From: Salegentibacter sp. Hel_I_6
Lineage (GTDB): Bacteria; Bacteroidota; Bacteroidia; Flavobacteriales; Flavobacteriaceae
NCBI RefSeq assembly: GCF_000745315.1
Contig: NZ_JQNQ01000001.1
Location: 2,914,001 to 2,978,000, forward strand
DNA: 64,000 nucleotides
Direction of reading: 5' to 3'
Shown in pieces: positions 8,304-17,616 of this stretch. Made by a program: the position numbers and the translations under genes. Position 1 is the stretch's first letter; each line of letters opens with the position of its first letter. The notes under the pieces were generated by a model that was not told where the DNA came from, searched no databases, and saw only the letters and a program-made list of their open reading frames with translations.

Positions 8304-10223
8304 TTAGACTGTTAAAGTAATCTCTCTAAAATACTCCCAGATCATAACCATCGCCAGGGTATCAAGTTCGCAGTATTTAAGTAAAGATAGCTTAATTTCC
8401 AGGCGCTCGTTCTCAGGCATGTCTGTGTACTGGAGTTTGCCGTAGGCAGTAAGTGCAGCGCCGCCATCAGCGATCCCGGTGAGGCCGGAGACGGTTTTTT
8501 CTGTTTGTTCCTCTTTCCAGTCGGCAAAGAGGGGAGGAAGCATTTTGTACGGATTCACAACCTTGTTATCTTCAACTTGTAGCCAAACATGCGCATGATT
8601 AAAGTTTTTTGAGGTTAGTCCGATGTCGCCAATAGATTGGGAGTATTTCTGTTTTAGCAGTTCTGAAGAATTGAGAACCGCAGGAAGGACGGCTTTAATG
8701 GAGTTAGAGCCACCCATGAGCGGACTGTAATAATAATCCTTGACTACCTGAAACAGGTCGATCATGTTGCGGTCGCCACTCCATTTTTTCGTAGCCTTTT
8801 TCTTGGATTGGGTGATGTGTTTGATAAATTCTTGTAATTCTTTTTTGTCAGTTTCGTCAGACTCTTCCAGTTGCCGATAAATAGCATTCAGGATGGTATT
8901 TTCGTGGGGTGCGTACCTGAAGATACTGCCGGAATTTTTTGAAAGTGCTTTTTTAAGCTCGCGTACGAATTCAAAATTTGGGAATTTCCCGGGTTCAAAA
9001 TTGATGTATTCACTCTCGTGTTTCACGTTACCCGCCGCATCCACGCTATGATGAGAAAATTGAAAGGCAACCTGCTCGTAAGGTCTGCGGCCTTTGTTGA
9101 AGGGGAGGGCAGTGGCGCTGGTTTCAAAGTCAATGAAATTAAGCGGAAATTTCCAGCTTTTCATCTCCTGTTTCAGTTCTTCTTTTAAAATATGCGGCCC
9201 CGGTTCATCACTCCGGGTCTTTTCTACTTGTATCCATTGTCTTTCAGAAGAGGAGATCTTTCCGGCTTCAGGTTTTACTCCAAGATCATCCTCATTTAAA
9301 TCCCTGAAAAAGAATTTATCATTTTCAAAAAGCTTAGGTCCCCTTAAATAGTGCAGGTTCCAGATATCCCAGATAACCGGTTGGTTGAACTCGTTCTCGC
9401 TCCAGCCCAACTGTCCGGCCCAGCATTCCCTGAAACCCGATTTCTTTCCTTCGGCCAGCTCCTCTTTCGTAGCTCTGAATTCACAGCTCTTGCAGTTGGA
9501 GTAGGATACAGGGGCATTAAAGAATTTGTCAGTTGCATAATGTTTTGAAAATAGGTTAATGCTTTGTTCCAGACCCAGATTTTCATAGCAAAGATGTTTT
9601 CCTGTCTCAATTTCATCCAGGATAATATCTATGTTTATTTTATCCAATACGCTATCTCCAATTTCTTCCAGCCTGTCCACCTTCCTGGTAATTCCCGTGC
9701 GGTTATTGGCGGTTTTATTGATCCTGAATAGTTGATTAAGGCCTTCAACGGTCGCCTTCTTGCTTTTATCGGCTAGCATCAAATAAGACTTGATCTTCCA
9801 CCCAGGATGACATTTTTGGATCACATACTTCTGAAAAGCCACATCGAATAAATAAGGTTTCCAACCGCTAACGAGTCCACCACGCTTCCCTATCAACAGG
9901 TTTTCATCTGCTGGATCAAAGGATTTCGCTTTAACCTCTATGAGCTGGATATTATTTCCACGCTTCACCAGAATATCGGTTCGGATAAAGAGATTTTCAA
10001 ATTTAAAAGCCGCCTCAAAGATCACTACGTTCTCCCGTTGGAGCAGTTCCTCTGTTTGTTTTGCCAGCAAGTCATAGTTCCAGTCGTTGTTTTCAATTAA
10101 AATTCCATCGGGATAATGAAGCCGTGCCAGTTCTTCTACCTGAAAGCCACCTTGAGCCAAAGCTTCTAAAAATGGATCTTCCAGCTTCCGGTTCGCGTAC
10201 TCTTTCTTTTTGGTGTAGAAGAG
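8304..10223 (-). pseudogene. DUF2779 nuclease/exonuclease, main fragment, 5' end cut off by an IS21-family element
   Basis: The fragment opens just after the IS and has no ATG near its start; a TTG at 10160 could restart it (618 residues). Numbered from that TTG, the first half is a Cas4/RecB-like PD-(D/E)XK domain (D62, E75 and K77 in IEVKAKS) with a Cys cluster (CKSCEF...FRECW, ~217-245) that should bind Fe-S. The second half is an RNase H-fold exonuclease-like region (FIDFETSAT, YAPHENTIL, YCELDTLAM). Joining this frame to the 22 codons at 12787-12851 restores ...ECPNKLFYTKKKEYANRK in frame, proving the disruption. The first Fe-S cysteine lies on the lost piece, so activity is probably gone even if the protein is made. 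Confidence 0.85.
10219..10223. repeat. target-site duplication of the IS21-family element (left copy)
   Basis: AAGAG directly precedes the left terminus TGGCTATTTCGG and is repeated at 12787-12791 after the right terminus. A 5-bp duplication fits the IS21 family range of 4-8 bp. Confidence 0.8.
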
Positions 10224-10275
10224 TGGCTATTTCGGAGTGATGGTGCCACCTGTTTCGGTCAAACAGTGCCACTTT
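10224..10275. repeat. left terminal repeat array of the IS21-family element
   Basis: Two copies of the transposase-binding repeat: TTTCGGAGTGATGGTGCCAC and TTTCGGTCAAACAGTGCCAC, the second extending into ACTTT. Confidence 0.7.
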
Positions 10276-10307
10276 AAAAGATACTGCAATTATATAAAAA
10301 ATTAATG

Positions 10308-11051
10308 TTACTCGTTCTTTAAAGCTCCTTTTCTTAATGATTCTCCTTTGAGGTCAATCCGATGTGAGGAGTTTACGATCCTGTCCAGAATAGCGTCTGC
10401 TATAGTTCCTTCCCCAATAATATCATACCAGGCCGATACGGGTATTTGTGATGATATAATTGTGGATGCTTTGTGGTACCGGTCATCGATGATATCCATA
10501 AGGGTTTCCCTGGCGTGGTTATCAAAACTCTGCAGTCCAAAGTCATCCAGGATTAATAAATCTGCTTTGAAGAGTTTCCCAAGTTCCTTAAGATAAGTGC
10601 CATCCACTTTACTAAGTTTTAATTTCTTAAAAAGGCGGGCAGTATTGGTGTAAATGGTTTTGTATTCCATCATACAGCTCTGATGCCCTAAAGCCTGGGC
10701 CAAGTAACTTTTGCCAACCCCAGACGCCCCGGTAAGGATTATATTTTCTTTTCTGGTGATAAAATCCAGTGTCCCCAGCCGGGTAAACATGTTCTTGTCA
10801 AGGTTTCGTTGCTGGGTGTAATTCACATCGGCCAGGTTCGCCTCTTGTTTAAAGCCGGCCTGTTTTAAGAGCCGCTCTATCTTCCGGTTCTGCCGGTCTT
10901 CCCATTGGTGATCGATCAGCAGAGCGAGGTATTCATCAGCAGTGATGTTCTCTATACGGTTGTCCTTTATGTGCTGTTGGTGCAACTGGGCCATAGCCCC
11001 CAAGCGCATTTGTTTTAGTTTTTCAATAGTCTGATTGTTATTCATATTCAT
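10308..11051 (-). CDS. istB: IstB, IS21-family transposition helper ATPase
   Basis: 247 residues, AAA+ ATPase of the DnaC/IstB type. Walker A GASGVGKS (108-115) and Walker B LLILDDFG (165-172) are intact, as is the C-terminal arginine region ILDRIVNSSHRIDLKGES. It loads on DNA, regulates target choice and activates the IstA transposase. It follows istA by 17 bp on the same strand and is co-transcribed with it. Confidence 0.95.
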   Translation of the reverse strand: MNMNNNQTIEKLKQMRLGAMAQLHQQHIKDNRIENITADEYLALLIDHQWEDRQNRKIERLLKQAGFKQEANLADVNYTQQRNLDKNMFTRLGTLDFITRKENIILTGASGVGKSYLAQALGHQSCMMEYKTIYTNTARLFKKLKLSKVDGTYLKELGKLFKADLLILDDFGLQSFDNHARETLMDIIDDRYHKASTIISSQIPVSAWYDIIGEGTIADAILDRIVNSSHRIDLKGESLRKGALKNE

Positions 11052-11068
11052 TGGATTTAAAGGGTTTA

Positions 11069-12622
11069 TTATTGATATGCAGAAGCACCCCGCAAGTTAT
11101 CGTGCTTGGGGATGTGTGGTTTATCTTCTTCGAGGTCCTGGTAAAACAGGGAGCTTTTGTCCAGATTGTTTTTCAGGATATTTTTGATGCGCAGGTAAGT
11201 AACCGCATCTGCCTGCAAAGCTCTTTTACAGGCATCATCCAATCGCTGGGAGCCATAGGATTTATGGAGCTGGATGACCCCCATAGCTCGTTTGTATCCT
11301 ATTTCAGGATAGTCCACCGCGGTGATTATTTTCTCGATACAGCCCAGCACATGCTTGCCATGTATGGCCGCTTTCTTTTTAAAAAATTCCGGGCTCCAAT
11401 CGCTATAGTATTTATGGGTACTGCTTAAATGTTCTTTGTTGGTATTATAACTTCCTTTTGATGGGTTGCGCTGGTGCAGGGCGATCCGCTGATGATAATA
11501 ATATACTTCTACCACGGAACTGGTATAATGGATGGTGGTTTCTTTTCCTATGTAACGATAGGGTGCGCTGTAATAGCTTTTATCCGGGGAGAAGTATACA
11601 TAGCCTATTTTCTGAACCTTTGCCCTTCGGTAGCCTTTCAGTTCATAGACTGTCTCCGGCAGGGGTTTTAGGTATTCCCGTTCCACGGATTGGAAGAGTT
11701 CTCTGCGACTGGCTTCCTTGCGGGAGAACAATAGGTTATTGTACCGTTCTAGCAAGCGTTTTATCTCCCGGTTAAGGTCTTCCAATGAGAAGAAGCTCAT
11801 CTCACGCAAGGGGTAATAGATCCGCTGGTAGGCAAGGTTTACGGCATTCTCCACCAAAGCTTTGTCCTGCGGGGCATAGCCCCGGGCAGGATTGATCACA
11901 CAGTTGTAATGCCGTGCGAAGTCTTTAAAGCTCCGATTGATATCGGCCTCATACCTGCTGGCACGGGTAACTGCTGATTTTAGGTTGTCGGAGACAATGG
12001 CTTTGGGAACGCCTCCATAATAGCGCAGGGCATTGCAGCAACAGGTAATCAGGTCCTCTCGTTTCTGGCTTTTACAGGCTTCCACGTAGGTGTATTGGCT
12101 GTTGGGCAGGATGGCCACAAATACTTCTACCGGGATCAATTCTCCAGTTTCCTTATCAATAATGTGGAGTTTTTTGCCGGCATAATCTATAAACATTTCC
12201 TTTCCAGGATCGTGTTCAAGTTTCATCGAACCTTTGACCTTGGCATATTTGCGTCGGTAGTGTTCCATAAACTGGGTATAGCCATAAGGATCTTTGGCCT
12301 GCGCTACATATTCCTGATAATGGTATAAAAAGGTAAATCCTGGATGATTCCGGGCTTTATTGACCCCCTCAAAGTATAACATCAGCTCCTCATAGCGAGG
12401 GTTGTCAATAGTAGTGTGGGAAGGAAAAAGCTTTTCTAAGCCAGCATTATCAAGGGCCAATAATTCCTTAAGGGAAGAACCGCTGGCCTTGAACAGCCGC
12501 ATATAAGTGTTTACCGTATTGCGGGAGATCCCAAGGGTGGCACCTATTTTACGGTTGCTAAATCCATCGAGATGTAAGGAAATAATTTGTTTTAAGTCCA
12601 TTGGATCAAGTGTATTGGCCAT
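11069..12622 (-). CDS. istA: IstA, IS21-family DDE transposase
   Basis: 517 residues. An N-terminal HTH (GFSNRKIGATLGISRNTVNT, ~20-39) is followed by an RNase H-fold catalytic core with the DDE residues D146 (FIDYAGKK), D212 (IVSDNLKS) and E258 (DKALVENA), then a C-terminal beta-barrel/tail region. Length and motif spacing are normal for IstA. It cuts and joins the IS ends. The gene is uninterrupted, with its start about 160 bp inside the right end. Confidence 0.95.
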   Translation of the reverse strand: MANTLDPMDLKQIISLHLDGFSNRKIGATLGISRNTVNTYMRLFKASGSSLKELLALDNAGLEKLFPSHTTIDNPRYEELMLYFEGVNKARNHPGFTFLYHYQEYVAQAKDPYGYTQFMEHYRRKYAKVKGSMKLEHDPGKEMFIDYAGKKLHIIDKETGELIPVEVFVAILPNSQYTYVEACKSQKREDLITCCCNALRYYGGVPKAIVSDNLKSAVTRASRYEADINRSFKDFARHYNCVINPARGYAPQDKALVENAVNLAYQRIYYPLREMSFFSLEDLNREIKRLLERYNNLLFSRKEASRRELFQSVEREYLKPLPETVYELKGYRRAKVQKIGYVYFSPDKSYYSAPYRYIGKETTIHYTSSVVEVYYYHQRIALHQRNPSKGSYNTNKEHLSSTHKYYSDWSPEFFKKKAAIHGKHVLGCIEKIITAVDYPEIGYKRAMGVIQLHKSYGSQRLDDACKRALQADAVTYLRIKNILKNNLDKSSLFYQDLEEDKPHIPKHDNLRGASAYQ

Positions 12623-12666
12623 ATCGCTTGTTTTTAAGCGACAAGGTATTATTTACTTGATCTTTC

Positions 12667-12786
12667 AAAGTGGCACAAATCGAACCGATATAGGCTTAAC
12701 TTAAAACCAAAAGTGGCACAATTTGAACCGAAATCACTGGCACTAACCGACCGAAATCACTGGCACAAATCGATCCGAAATATCCA
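12667..12786. repeat. right terminal repeat array of the IS21-family element
   Basis: Read on the minus strand, four copies of TTTCGG/ATCGG followed by GTGCCA occur between the terminus and the istA promoter region. Between 12623 and 12667 is the presumed istA promoter; no canonical TAnnTTTG is obvious. Confidence 0.65.
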
Positions 12787-12791
12787 AAGAG
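12787..12791. repeat. target-site duplication of the IS21-family element (right copy)
   Basis: AAGAG, identical to 10219-10223. Removing the IS and one copy restores the DUF2779 reading frame exactly. Confidence 0.8.
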
Positions 12792-12851
12792 CTTGTTCGG
12801 GCATTCCAAAGCTTGTTTAAAACGGGATTTGGTAAGAAGGCGTTGGGACAT
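12787..12851 (-). pseudogene. 5' end of the DUF2779 gene (first 22 codons) cut off by the IS
   Basis: The ATG at 12851-12849 opens MSQRLLTKSRFKQALECPNK, then LF, typical of DUF2779 proteins, which begin with a 'LTKS.F..AL.CP.KL' segment. The Cys in ECPNK is the expected first ligand of the Cas4-like Fe-S cluster. The start codon lies 2 bp after the TAA of the upstream nuclease gene 12854-13564, so the intact gene was the second member of a two-gene operon. Confidence 0.85.
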
Positions 12852-12853
12852 AA

Positions 12854-13564
12854 TTATGAGGCAATTGTTTTAATAAAAACTTCCTGCCTCACGCTATCAG
12901 CTATACAGTAGCAGTCCAGATAGTCCCCTTTGAAAAACCCGGGTTCAATAAGTATTTCTTCCTTCCATCTACTAATTACTAAAATGCCAACCTTATTTTT
13001 TTTAGCAATTCGTAAAAAGTTATCATAGTTGTTCCGTCTCTGGAAATCAGTTTTTTTGTTTGTGGCCAGGTTCAAACTATCCTTGGATACGGCTATCCAT
13101 TTTTCATTGGCAGGATATTGATGTACCTGATCCACGACGGACATAGATTTAAAATGATCCGGCTCTACTATAGCTAAAATAACAAACGAAAGAAATACAC
13201 CTATTATGAAAGCTAAAATTGAAATAAGGATTATCCAATACCATGGCAATGCATAAGAGGAATAAACTGAGAGGAATGCAGTCATTATACCAATAATCAA
13301 AACAAAAGTGAGATCTTTATTATTCCAGGCAGGTATTAAAGCTCCCAAAGTTTTATGGGATTTTGCCTCTAATGAAATGGTATGTTCCCTTTGCATTGGA
13401 GATTCAAAACAAAGCAGGCCATCTGCCCTTTTCTTTTTGTATCTCTTTACAGTTCTAACTTCTGGACGGGAGAAGATTGCGGAAGGTTCAAATTTTTGCC
13501 TATAGTGGTTTTCAAGAAAAATTATTGCCTTCTTCTGGATATGTTTTTCAGTTAGTCGGGACAT
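12854..13564 (-). CDS. PD-(D/E)XK-like nuclease with a membrane hairpin inserted in the fold
   Basis: 236 residues, no signal peptide. The N-terminal helix (EKHIQKKAIIFLENHYRQ) and RADGLLCFE (D48) plus ISLEAKSH (E66, K68) give a PD-(D/E)XK catalytic core. Two TM helices then follow (~85-102 and ~108-133). After them NNYDNFLRIAKKNKVGILVIS looks like the later helix-strand of the same nuclease fold. The membrane hairpin thus appears inserted inside the nuclease domain, holding it at the inner membrane. No closer family is recognised. It is directly upstream (2 bp) of the DUF2779 gene and downstream of mcrBC, consistent with a role in defence against foreign DNA; this role is inferred. Confidence 0.6.
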   Translation of the reverse strand: MSRLTEKHIQKKAIIFLENHYRQKFEPSAIFSRPEVRTVKRYKKKRADGLLCFESPMQREHTISLEAKSHKTLGALIPAWNNKDLTFVLIIGIMTAFLSVYSSYALPWYWIILISILAFIIGVFLSFVILAIVEPDHFKSMSVVDQVHQYPANEKWIAVSKDSLNLATNKKTDFQRRNNYDNFLRIAKKNKVGILVISRWKEEILIEPGFFKGDYLDCYCIADSVRQEVFIKTIAS

Positions 13565-13616
13565 ATATTTTGTTTTTATTTCAGTTTAAGAAGTAGTACG
13601 TTAAATTAGGTCTTCC

Positions 13617-13922
13617 TCAATCTCTCATTTCTGAAATCATAAATTCTGGTTCAATCCAGACTGAAAAAGAACCATCACTTTTTACTTTTCTGAATTTACA
13701 CTTGAGGCTGGCAAAACTGTACTCATATAGCATTTTACCTTTACTTTTCAGAACACCCTCCTGTGGGGTTTGTTTAATTCTTATCGTCCAGTTCCTGCGG
13801 GTGCCAGGTAGGTTGAAAAGAAGATACTCTGGGTAAATCCCAGTTCTTTCGAATTCGCTCCTGCCGCCTGGGATTTGGACTATTTTTAGTTTTATGTTAA
13901 TGGGCCTTTGAGTATTCGTAGC
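13617..13922 (-). pseudogene. hypothetical ORF lacking a start codon
   Basis: An open minus-strand frame of ~101 codons ending at TGA 13619-13617. It reads as convincing protein (INIKLKIVQIPGGRSEFER, GIYPEYLLFNLPGTRRNWTI, SDGSFSVWIEPEFMISEMRD) but has no ATG at its 5' end. A nearby ATG in another frame gives MSYEYSKAH then stop, as if one base had been gained or lost. It starts just downstream of mcrC on the same strand. Family unknown. Either a frameshifted gene or one using a rare start such as ATT. Confidence 0.45.
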
Positions 13923-13939
13923 TCATTAATTAATCTTTT

Positions 13940-15253
13940 TTAATTGATAACCGGTAACTTTATTCCCAATTTAAATATGTCGATATATGGTTTGATAGGT
14001 ATTGACTTAAGTTTTCCCACATCAATTTTAACTATTCCTTTATTTTGATCGGGATATATGATTAGACCTGAAATAATCTTATCGAAATCTTCATTTCCAT
14101 AAAGTTCTTTATACACTTTTTTCAATCTTGCATAACCACTAACCTGTCTAATATCAGTTTCTTCTTTTCCTTGAGTATTGATATATTTTGGTTTATACTT
14201 AGCATCAATAACGAATTTTTCATCTTTTGAGTTAAGCAAATAATCCAAATGATTATTCCTATCTGCTTCGAACTGGAACTCAACATCGCTTCCATAAACG
14301 TCCTTAAGTAATGCCAGAACATAGATTTCAAACAATCTGCTCATATCAATCCAAAAAGGTGGAGTTTCTATTTCCTTTTTTGCGATGGAAGAAATATTAT
14401 AACCGAATCTTTCGAATATCATTTTGGCTAAACGCAAAGCTTCATCATATTCCTTAAAAAACCTGTTAGATTTATAATCCTTAATCTTCCGTATATCAAC
14501 TTCCGTAGATACTTTTTCAAAAGCAGGATTAATAAAATTATATAAATCCAGTAAACCTTTAGTATCAATCAATTGATTATAGCTAGATAAATAAAATTTG
14601 GCAAACTGCAGGGCTTTCTTTAGCAGCTTATTTTCAAGATTATCAACTCCAAATTCCTGAAAAGAACAATACGTATGAAGCATCTTATTTTTATAAGCAT
14701 TGTGCTTAATAGTTTTACCTACTAATATTTTCCCCTTTACTCGTGAATACAAATTCTTTTCAACCCTAAAATATGATTTACGAAGGCCTTTTTTAACTAT
14801 TTGCCTAAGTAAACCCAGAAATTCGAGTAACAAAAACGGGGTAAGGAAATCATTTTTCTGACTGATTGTTATTTTTGGTTCATCCCAATAAACTTCGAAC
14901 AAATTATCAAGATGATCCATCGTCTCAGGATGGCGAACTGAATCGAGAAGCATTTTCAAATAGTCAACCTCTTGTCCGTTATTATTTATTTTAGGTTGAA
15001 TATTTACTACTAACTTTCCTTCAAGAATCCAATCTATGCCAATAAAATAATTAGACTCTATTTGATAAAAATCTTCCTCGGGACGAACTTTAGCTACTTT
15101 AAAACAAGTTAGATCCTGTTTCTTACCTTTATGAAATTTTTGAAATTTTCGTGTATAGAGATTTTTCTTCAAAATTTCTGAATGAAGAGAATCTATAATC
15201 TCTATTTCATTAAACCCAACATGTTCACCGTATGTTAAAACCGGTATTATCAT
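13940..15253 (-). CDS. mcrC: McrC-family nuclease subunit of a modification-dependent restriction system
   Basis: 437 residues. The N-terminal beta-rich region (FYQIESNYFIGIDWI onward) and the C-terminal PD-(D/E)XK nuclease (LDYLL, then FVIDAKYKPKY; D and DxK) match McrC. McrC joins the McrB GTPase hexamer and cuts DNA carrying modified cytosines or other marks. It overlaps mcrB by 4 bp (start 15253, mcrB stop 15250), so the two are translationally coupled. It is intact and probably functional. The DNA mark recognised is set by the McrB N-terminus and cannot be read from this gene. Confidence 0.9.
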   Translation of the reverse strand: MIIPVLTYGEHVGFNEIEIIDSLHSEILKKNLYTRKFQKFHKGKKQDLTCFKVAKVRPEEDFYQIESNYFIGIDWILEGKLVVNIQPKINNNGQEVDYLKMLLDSVRHPETMDHLDNLFEVYWDEPKITISQKNDFLTPFLLLEFLGLLRQIVKKGLRKSYFRVEKNLYSRVKGKILVGKTIKHNAYKNKMLHTYCSFQEFGVDNLENKLLKKALQFAKFYLSSYNQLIDTKGLLDLYNFINPAFEKVSTEVDIRKIKDYKSNRFFKEYDEALRLAKMIFERFGYNISSIAKKEIETPPFWIDMSRLFEIYVLALLKDVYGSDVEFQFEADRNNHLDYLLNSKDEKFVIDAKYKPKYINTQGKEETDIRQVSGYARLKKVYKELYGNEDFDKIISGLIIYPDQNKGIVKIDVGKLKSIPIKPYIDIFKLGIKLPVIN

Positions 15254-17616
15254 ACTGATAATTTTTCGATGGTAGCTTCAGCATCCTTCAATAAAATTCC
15301 ATCATTCACATATTCTTTTAGAATTGGTTTAATCTCATAATTTAACTTTAACCTAAGTTCTTCCAATTGTTCGCCTTCTGCTTTACTTGGATCAACTAGA
15401 AAATAACTATGGCCAACCTGGATATCTCTGTAATTGAAATCCGAAGCTAAGTACCTGGAATTTGTTAATTCTCCATCTTTCTCTGTTATGAATAGATTGG
15501 ATACTTCATCAAATAACTTCTTAGCATTTTGATTTTGGATAATAGTTGAATCAGCCAATATTTCTACAAAAGAAAAACGTCTTCGTATTGCATAATCTAT
15601 ATGCCCTACACTCCGATCGGCAGTATTCATAGTACCTATGATGTATAAATTTTCTGGTATTACCAACTGAGATTTCCCATTTACTTCATACATGCTATTT
15701 ACTATTTCACCACGATATTCCAGAGCATAGATTAATTCACCCAATACACTTGGAAGATTGGCTCGATTTATTTCATCAATTATTAAAACATACTTCTTTA
15801 AATTTTCATTTTTCTCTTCAGGCTTTACTTCTATATCACCCTCTCCATCTTCGATGAATTGCTGAAAAGCATTTAAAACTCTGACGTAATAACTTGCATG
15901 CCAATTAGCCAAACCTGACAATGTTTTATTTTTCTTGATTTCCTGCCTGGTAGTATTATTATCTAAGTATGCTTTTTTTATATCGCTAAAATGCATCTTA
16001 TTCCCATTGCTATTCCAACTATTTTCCCCCTTATATCTAAAAGCATCTTCCTCCACTCCAGTAATAGAAACACTTGGCGTTAAGGGAAATTTCCCTTCTT
16101 CATCAATTTTATCATATATCATCTCTATAAATGACTCAAATCGTTCCTCTAGTAAAATCTTTTCATTAAGCTCTTCCTCGCTCTTCTGACTATTTTCTAG
16201 GTTCTCAGAAGCCTTTAAGGAAAGTTTTGCAATCTTCTTATTTCTTGTTTTATATTCAATTTTTTCTCCATTACTAGTAGCCTCTATTCCCCTAACAAAA
16301 TCTTCATAAGTATATGAAGGATGAAACTGGATTAATTCATAATCTCCTTTTTCATTCGTATCCACATTACTAAATAAATATTGGGCTATAGCTATTTCGT
16401 ATGGATCTGCCCCGTTCTTATTAGAAGGCTTTTTACCATTCAGAAAATCCTCGTATTTCGAAATAACTCTATCGTACGTTGCAGTCCACGGTCTACTATT
16501 ATCCGACCGCATAGATATTCCTTTATCCGATATCTCGGTTATGGTATAAAAATCTTTTTTTCCACTAGCATTTTCAATTTTCTGACCAGCCTCAAAATTT
16601 TCCTTTATAAATGATTCTGAAATTTTCAATTCACGGATTCCTGTAAGTTTCTCTGCCATTTTCTTAGCTGTGTAGGTCTTACCGGTTCCTGGAGGGCCTT
16701 GAAGTATAATTTGTTTTTTGTACTCTAAAACTCTCAGATAATTATCAATACGTGAATCTTCCATCGTTTTTAAAATTGATTTTTTTTCAAATTTTTTCTT
16801 TTGCTTCATTACATCTACATAGGTCTTAAAAAGTACACCTTGTAGTTCCCCAATCATTTCTTCAAATTGGATTTTTGGAAGTTTATAAAAGTCTTGGTCT
16901 TGTTTTATAGAGAATTGTTTACCTATAAGGACATAATTATCGTGTTCTAGGTTTTCTAATTGTTCTAAATTTCCGATTACAAAATCGAATCCTTCTTCTT
17001 TTAATTTTTTCAATAACATTGGTTGTTGCAAAAAACTATGAACATATGGCTGAATATAATCTACAGTACTTTTATCATTTGCAAATGGAACGTATTGGGT
17101 ATTGAATCCAATACCATAACTCAAATTCCCATTTCTTAAAAAGAGATGGTATTGCACCTCCGTACCTCCTCCAGGGTTAATTACCCAATCCCTATTTCTA
17201 TCCTTGTCTGATACAATAAAAAGTTTATCCCTATTCGTAGCACTTTTCTTATTTAATAGTTTCTTTCTCGTATATTGAAATTTCGAGCAAAATTCTCCAA
17301 GTTCTTTATTAATAATCTCAACAATATTCTCAAGATTTTTAAACGAAATCATCTCTCCTATATCAACAATTTTATAACCCGAAAGTTTCTCAAAGCCAAG
17401 TCTATTATTTGCATTACTATTGAAATCATCCGATGTTAATTCAACTTCAGCCAGCTTTGCAGCCTCAGTTACAATTAGTTTATATGGATAAAGTTTCTTT
17501 TCAATTTTGACTGCATAGCCGGTTCCATTTCTCTTCGAAGGAATTCCATTATTATTAATTTTAGTTACTGCTTGATCTATTAAATCTTTTGTTAGGAAAT
17601 CAAGTTTACGATCCAT
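15250..17616 (-). CDS. mcrB: McrB-family GTPase with N-terminal DNA-recognition domains
   Basis: 788 residues. Domain order: residues ~1-85 resemble the ScoMcrA-type head domain; ~90-270 a DUF3578/MrcB_N-like domain (GNLSYGIGFNTQYVPF); then AAA+ with Walker A GPPGTGKT (307-314). An inserted segment of ~150 residues precedes FHPSYTYEDFVRGIEA. The Walker B region is LIIDEINRANLPSVLGE, and the McrB hallmark MNTADRSVGHIDYAIRRRF is intact. It hydrolyses GTP, translocates DNA and activates McrC. Double N-terminal modules imply recognition of a modification other than, or additional to, 5-methylcytosine; which one is not visible. First gene of the mcrBC operon. Confidence 0.92.
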   Translation of the reverse strand: MDRKLDFLTKDLIDQAVTKINNNGIPSKRNGTGYAVKIEKKLYPYKLIVTEAAKLAEVELTSDDFNSNANNRLGFEKLSGYKIVDIGEMISFKNLENIVEIINKELGEFCSKFQYTRKKLLNKKSATNRDKLFIVSDKDRNRDWVINPGGGTEVQYHLFLRNGNLSYGIGFNTQYVPFANDKSTVDYIQPYVHSFLQQPMLLKKLKEEGFDFVIGNLEQLENLEHDNYVLIGKQFSIKQDQDFYKLPKIQFEEMIGELQGVLFKTYVDVMKQKKKFEKKSILKTMEDSRIDNYLRVLEYKKQIILQGPPGTGKTYTAKKMAEKLTGIRELKISESFIKENFEAGQKIENASGKKDFYTITEISDKGISMRSDNSRPWTATYDRVISKYEDFLNGKKPSNKNGADPYEIAIAQYLFSNVDTNEKGDYELIQFHPSYTYEDFVRGIEATSNGEKIEYKTRNKKIAKLSLKASENLENSQKSEEELNEKILLEERFESFIEMIYDKIDEEGKFPLTPSVSITGVEEDAFRYKGENSWNSNGNKMHFSDIKKAYLDNNTTRQEIKKNKTLSGLANWHASYYVRVLNAFQQFIEDGEGDIEVKPEEKNENLKKYVLIIDEINRANLPSVLGELIYALEYRGEIVNSMYEVNGKSQLVIPENLYIIGTMNTADRSVGHIDYAIRRRFSFVEILADSTIIQNQNAKKLFDEVSNLFITEKDGELTNSRYLASDFNYRDIQVGHSYFLVDPSKAEGEQLEELRLKLNYEIKPILKEYVNDGILLKDAEATIEKLSV

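Larger units (their letters stand above)
10224..12786 (-). mobile_element. IS21-family insertion sequence (2,563 bp)
   Basis: The termini are TGGCTATTTCGGAG (left) and, inverted, TGGATATTTCGGAT (right). Both ends carry several inner copies of a repeat near TTTCGGTnnnnnnnGTGCCACTTT, two on the left and four on the right, as is typical of IS21 multiple terminal sites. It encodes istA and istB on the minus strand and is flanked by the 5-bp duplication AAGAG. It interrupts the DUF2779 gene at codon 22. Both transposase genes and both ends look intact, so the element may still be active. Confidence 0.93.

Noticed and set aside
8304..10223. Cas4 of a CRISPR system
   Set aside because: The Cas4-like domain is fused to an exonuclease-like half, characteristic of DUF2779; no cas1, cas2 or array is nearby.
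11051..11775. Plus-strand ORFs inside istA
   Set aside because: Shadows of the transposase; hydrophobic low-quality translations, no start context.
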